Shown here: positions 60,962-64,000 of the stretch, one piece after another | How the letters are laid out: every line of letters starts with the position of its first letter | How positions within the stretch are numbered: the first letter of the stretch is position 1 | From: Liolophura sinensis | Taxonomy: Eukaryota > Mollusca > Polyplacophora > Chitonida > Chitonidae | Direction: 5' to 3' | NCBI RefSeq assembly: GCF_032854445.1 | Contig: NC_088306.1 | Location: 18,075,764 to 18,139,763 of the forward strand | Length of the DNA: 64,000 nt | Notes under the pieces: generated by a model | Told to the model about the DNA's origin: nothing | What the model saw: the letters and a program-made list of their open reading frames with translations, nothing else | Database searches by the model: none | Translations under genes and position numbers: made by a program

Positions 60962-62787
60962 CAGTTTTTAGAGAGTTGTGTTAAGTTTCTATGTTCAGCA
61001 TATACATTTAGTTGATGTACGCAACATAGAATTTATATATAACCTGAATAATTACTGGTTGTTAAGTGTGTAAAATGTTCTAAGTACAGTGTATTTATTA
61101 CAAAGTTTAATGACAAATGCAGGTATGATATTATTCGTATTTATGTACTAAACTGCGCACTAATAAATTTGTTATGAATGTAAAAACAATGTCGTAATTA
61201 TAAAGGTGAATAAATGTAAATATCATTTCAAGAGAGATTCCAGTGAAACAGGAAATCATGGTTCATGTACAAGCTCGCATTTCATTTCAGTCCACAACTA
61301 TGTGCGACTTTGTCCATTAATTTAGTGATCATAAAGTATTTCAATTTTTAAACCACAAACTTGTGAAATTCTGTTTTAAAGTATGAAGAAAGCTTACACT
61401 GAAATAAATTTTCATAATAAATATGGAGAGTTAATGTGGAAATTTTTTGTTTTTCAGCTGAGGATGTCCCTCTTTGCTTAAAACATACCTTGTACGTCTC
61501 GGCTAAATGTGTTGTTTTTGCAAACATGATGATGCATTTTCCTAGTCTAGTTGTGATGTCACTAAATATCATTCCCGGACATGGTATGTAATTGAAATAT
61601 TTACATCAAAAACCCTACGGCTACCCTCTATGTGTGACCAACAGACTGGGGTGATTGTTATGCAATGCTGCCTCACTGTATTGCTATGTTCAAAACACAC
61701 GGCCTAGTTGCTCAGAACTGTCTGAAGGCATAACCAGATTTAACTTTGAAGCAAAGTCTTCAGTGCTGAACTCAACCCCACCATTATTGTGTAACACTAT
61801 ACCGAGTATTATTAAATCATAACTAAATCTGTTAGTGTTATTCCTGGTCTTAGCACAACTGCATAATGACTGACTTAGAAACCTGTATTGGCTCTTACCC
61901 TTTATTATGAAAGACCAATCCCAGACATAAAACCCAGACCAATGAATAAAGTCAAGTCTGAAGGTGGCCTTTTGTTTGCAGTCAGAGGGAAAAAAAGACT
62001 GGTTGCTTTGCTTTTATGCTTGGGGTTAACTTTGGCATTCATCATTACATGAGTGTATCAGAAATGTCAGTGAAGATGAAGGCAGTGTAGCCTCACATTG
62101 CATGTTGTTCATCACTACACTGAAGAGTTCTTTTTTCATTTCTGTGATGCTATACAGCTTATGGATTAACGAAACCAGCTTGCCTGAGTAAACCACTGAT
62201 GTTTGGCAATTAATTTAATGACGAACTTTCTCAAGTGATGTACGGGTACATGTATATGCTCATCTTACTGGTGGAAGACTTGCGATTACGTACTCTTCAA
62301 CAGATGCTCTGTTCTGCAAACAGCATTGTTGACCCAAACCTCTGCGCAACTCTCATGTTTGTAGTGTACACATAGATTGCGTTTGGGTTTGTTAGTCCCT
62401 ACATAATTTGTGGGTAAGAGGGAAAAGAAACACTAAAGACTTGAAATTATTAAGTTTTATTTGGTTCATGTGTTGTCTTATGTAAGGTCTGTAAGGTCTG
62501 TTGAATCACCTGCGAGACTGTCGGGTGGACACGTGACTAGCTTTTGGGAAAACAAGTATTAAATGTATGCTGGACAAAGAAACGCAAATGCTCTAGTGGA
62601 TTTTCACTAATGCCACAGCCTGGGATTTTATTACATGAGACAGAGGTAAGCGGTATAAGAATTGGAGTATTTGTAAATATGTTTCTTCCCTTCCTTCCTT
62701 CCGAGTTTGGAAAGTGTTGCCGCTGAGGGATTCACAAGGAGACGCAGCCTAAAGGATAACGTCTGGCTGTCAAGACAGTACAGCACC

Positions 62788-62960
62788 AGGTTGAAATGTA
62801 TGAACGAAGACTGGCTGTGATCTTGGCAAAACACGTCTTGACTGCTCGGCTGTCTTGGAGGGAATGGGCGAGCTACTAGAGCTGGGTGAAATGTATGAAC
62901 GAAGAATGGCTGTGATCTTGGCAAAACACGTCCTGACTGCTCGGCTGTCTTGGAGGAAAC
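62788..62960. repeat. Two-copy tandem duplication, about 92 bp period
   Basis: gaaatgtatgaacgaagact then ggctgtgatcttggcaaaac recurs with few changes (copies from about 62793 and 62886). Confidence 0.88.
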
Positions 62961-63492
62961 AGGGCTAAACCAAGGGCCGCACGGCAAAGCTGGGGTGTGG
63001 AGGTCATGTGACCTCCAACCCCATCTCAGGCCATGGGCACTCCTCTACCAGCATAAGGCTTGGTTACTGATGTGACTAGCTTACTGGTGAACACCCAGAG
63101 CAGATCTAACCTGGAGATTCGGGCAGATCTGACCTGAGGGTTTACACTTACATGTGATAATATTTATGGAAAACGCACCCCTCCAACACCCACCCACCCA
63201 CCCACCCAATTAGACTCAATCCTCTCAGCCCTGGCCACAACTCTGTATTAACTCTACTGGCATTTCAGACGTTTGAATTAATAATTTGACCTACAATTTG
63301 TTACATTACATCTGAACTCTGGAATTTAATGTTATGTAAAACATAATTCACACTTTTGCTCAACTGATTCCTTTGCTCATTTTCAAAGCACGTGTTGAGT
63401 CTGGTTCGGAAAATTTCCGGAAACAGCCGAATGACGAACGCGGGAACGGCGGGGTCAGAGGTTACAGCTATCTCTTCCGCCAATGTGGAAAC

Positions 63493-63573
63493 ATGGCCGA
63501 TGATCAGGATAAGTTCCATTCATTGTTAGAAGGGCTTATGAACCCTGATAACAATGTTAGGACAGCTTTCGAG
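63493..63573 (+). CDS. IPO5: Importin-5-like (karyopherin beta) first coding exon, partial
   Basis: The ATG at 63493 opens 27 codons ending at a good donor, GAG|gtaggt. MADDQDKFHSLLEG then LMNPDNNVRTAFE resembles the start of importin-5/RanBP5, where a short acidic/Gln leader precedes LL..L.SPDN.VR..AE, the first helix of HEAT repeat 1. Importins carry proteins such as ribosomal proteins and histones into the nucleus. Only this exon is in the window, so a related importin-beta (such as importin-4) is possible. The frame is also open upstream without an ATG in comparable context. No other exon is visible before the right edge. Confidence 0.6.
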
Positions 63574-64000
63574 GTAGGTATAAACCCACAGATACTCACT
63601 TGTTATCAGGATGGAATGTTAATATGGTAAAGAGAAGATAAGTGGAACTTTCGCTGGTCGCCATACCGGTGCTTAATCTTAGACGGTTCGCACATGTGCA
63701 TTTCTGCGCATGCTGAGGCAGTGGTGGAAGTCGAGACTAGTGAGTGAAACAAAATACACCAGGACGGCATTAAAGTTAACATTGTCGGCACATAGTTACA
63801 AGCCGTACTGAACTGTAAACTTATTTAGTTTCTTGATAAATTCTTATTCTGATACGCAAGAGAAATATGGCGCGAGATTCATTACTATATTAGTATTTGT
63901 GAAAAAAAAAAAATTTCTGTAGTTGTGGATTTCAAATTTTATGTTGCTGTCTCGATCGGTGCTAGATGACATGGGATCACATTCACTGAAAAGGTTGGTT
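63574..64000. other. Start of intron 1 of the importin-5-like gene
   Basis: No repeat or exon recognised. Confidence 0.4.

Larger units (their letters stand above)
58707..63492. other. Intergenic region between IMPA1 and the importin-5-like gene
   Basis: The IMPA1 3' UTR is followed by AT-rich sequence. I see a full family B SINE (59255), a degenerate SINE tail (60075), GTGTAC palindromes (60881-60961), a two-copy duplication (62788) and a CCCA run near 63190. No AATAAA is obvious close to the IMPA1 stop; candidates at about 61160 and 61210 are far away. No further gene is supported. Confidence 0.5.

Overview
The window is animal nuclear DNA. It holds intron-rich genes with canonical metazoan splice sites, set in AT-rich sequence full of short interspersed elements (SINEs). 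Three SINE families, one with a tRNA-like head and a tail ending in an AATAAA/AAATAAAT run and two related to elements common in shellfish genomes, point to a mollusc (bivalve or gastropod). The assignment is by recognition, not by database search.

I rebuilt six conserved genes exon by exon, using reading phase and splice sites. From left to right they are: PSMD1 (26S proteasome subunit Rpn2; minus strand, 5' part only, 480-5929); SERP1/RAMP4 (ER translocon-associated stress protein; minus, 11104-15494, 3 exons); EIF2A (translation initiation factor 2A; plus, 15876-34238, 17 exons, 580 aa); CENPI (centromere protein I; minus, 38765-57339, 18 exons, about 731 aa); IMPA1 (inositol monophosphatase; plus, 57885-58706, no introns in the CDS); and the first coding exon of an importin-5-like gene (plus, 63493-63573, running off the right edge). 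A possible two-exon small gene of unknown function lies just upstream of PSMD1 in divergent orientation (6062-6580).

Two gene pairs are head to head: SERP1/EIF2A (381 bp between start codons, with a TGACGTG-type bZIP/UPR-like site) and CENPI/IMPA1 (545 bp). The products serve separate housekeeping pathways: protein degradation, ER membrane protein biogenesis, translation, kinetochore assembly, inositol recycling and nuclear import.

The non-coding DNA contains nearly 40 SINE copies or fragments, several inverted-repeat elements (MITE-like), and at least nine tandem-repeat arrays. The most striking result is that two arrays are built from copies of a neighbouring splice junction. The array at 1-479 abuts the 5' splice site of a PSMD1 exon and repeats it (CAGGTAAGG on the minus strand). 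The array at about 28860-30084 abuts the 3' splice site of EIF2A exon 13 and repeats that acceptor with the first bases of the exon. EIF2A also carries two adjacent U12-type introns (one GT-AG, one AT-AC), and PSMD1 and CENPI each have a GC-AG intron that the reading frame requires.
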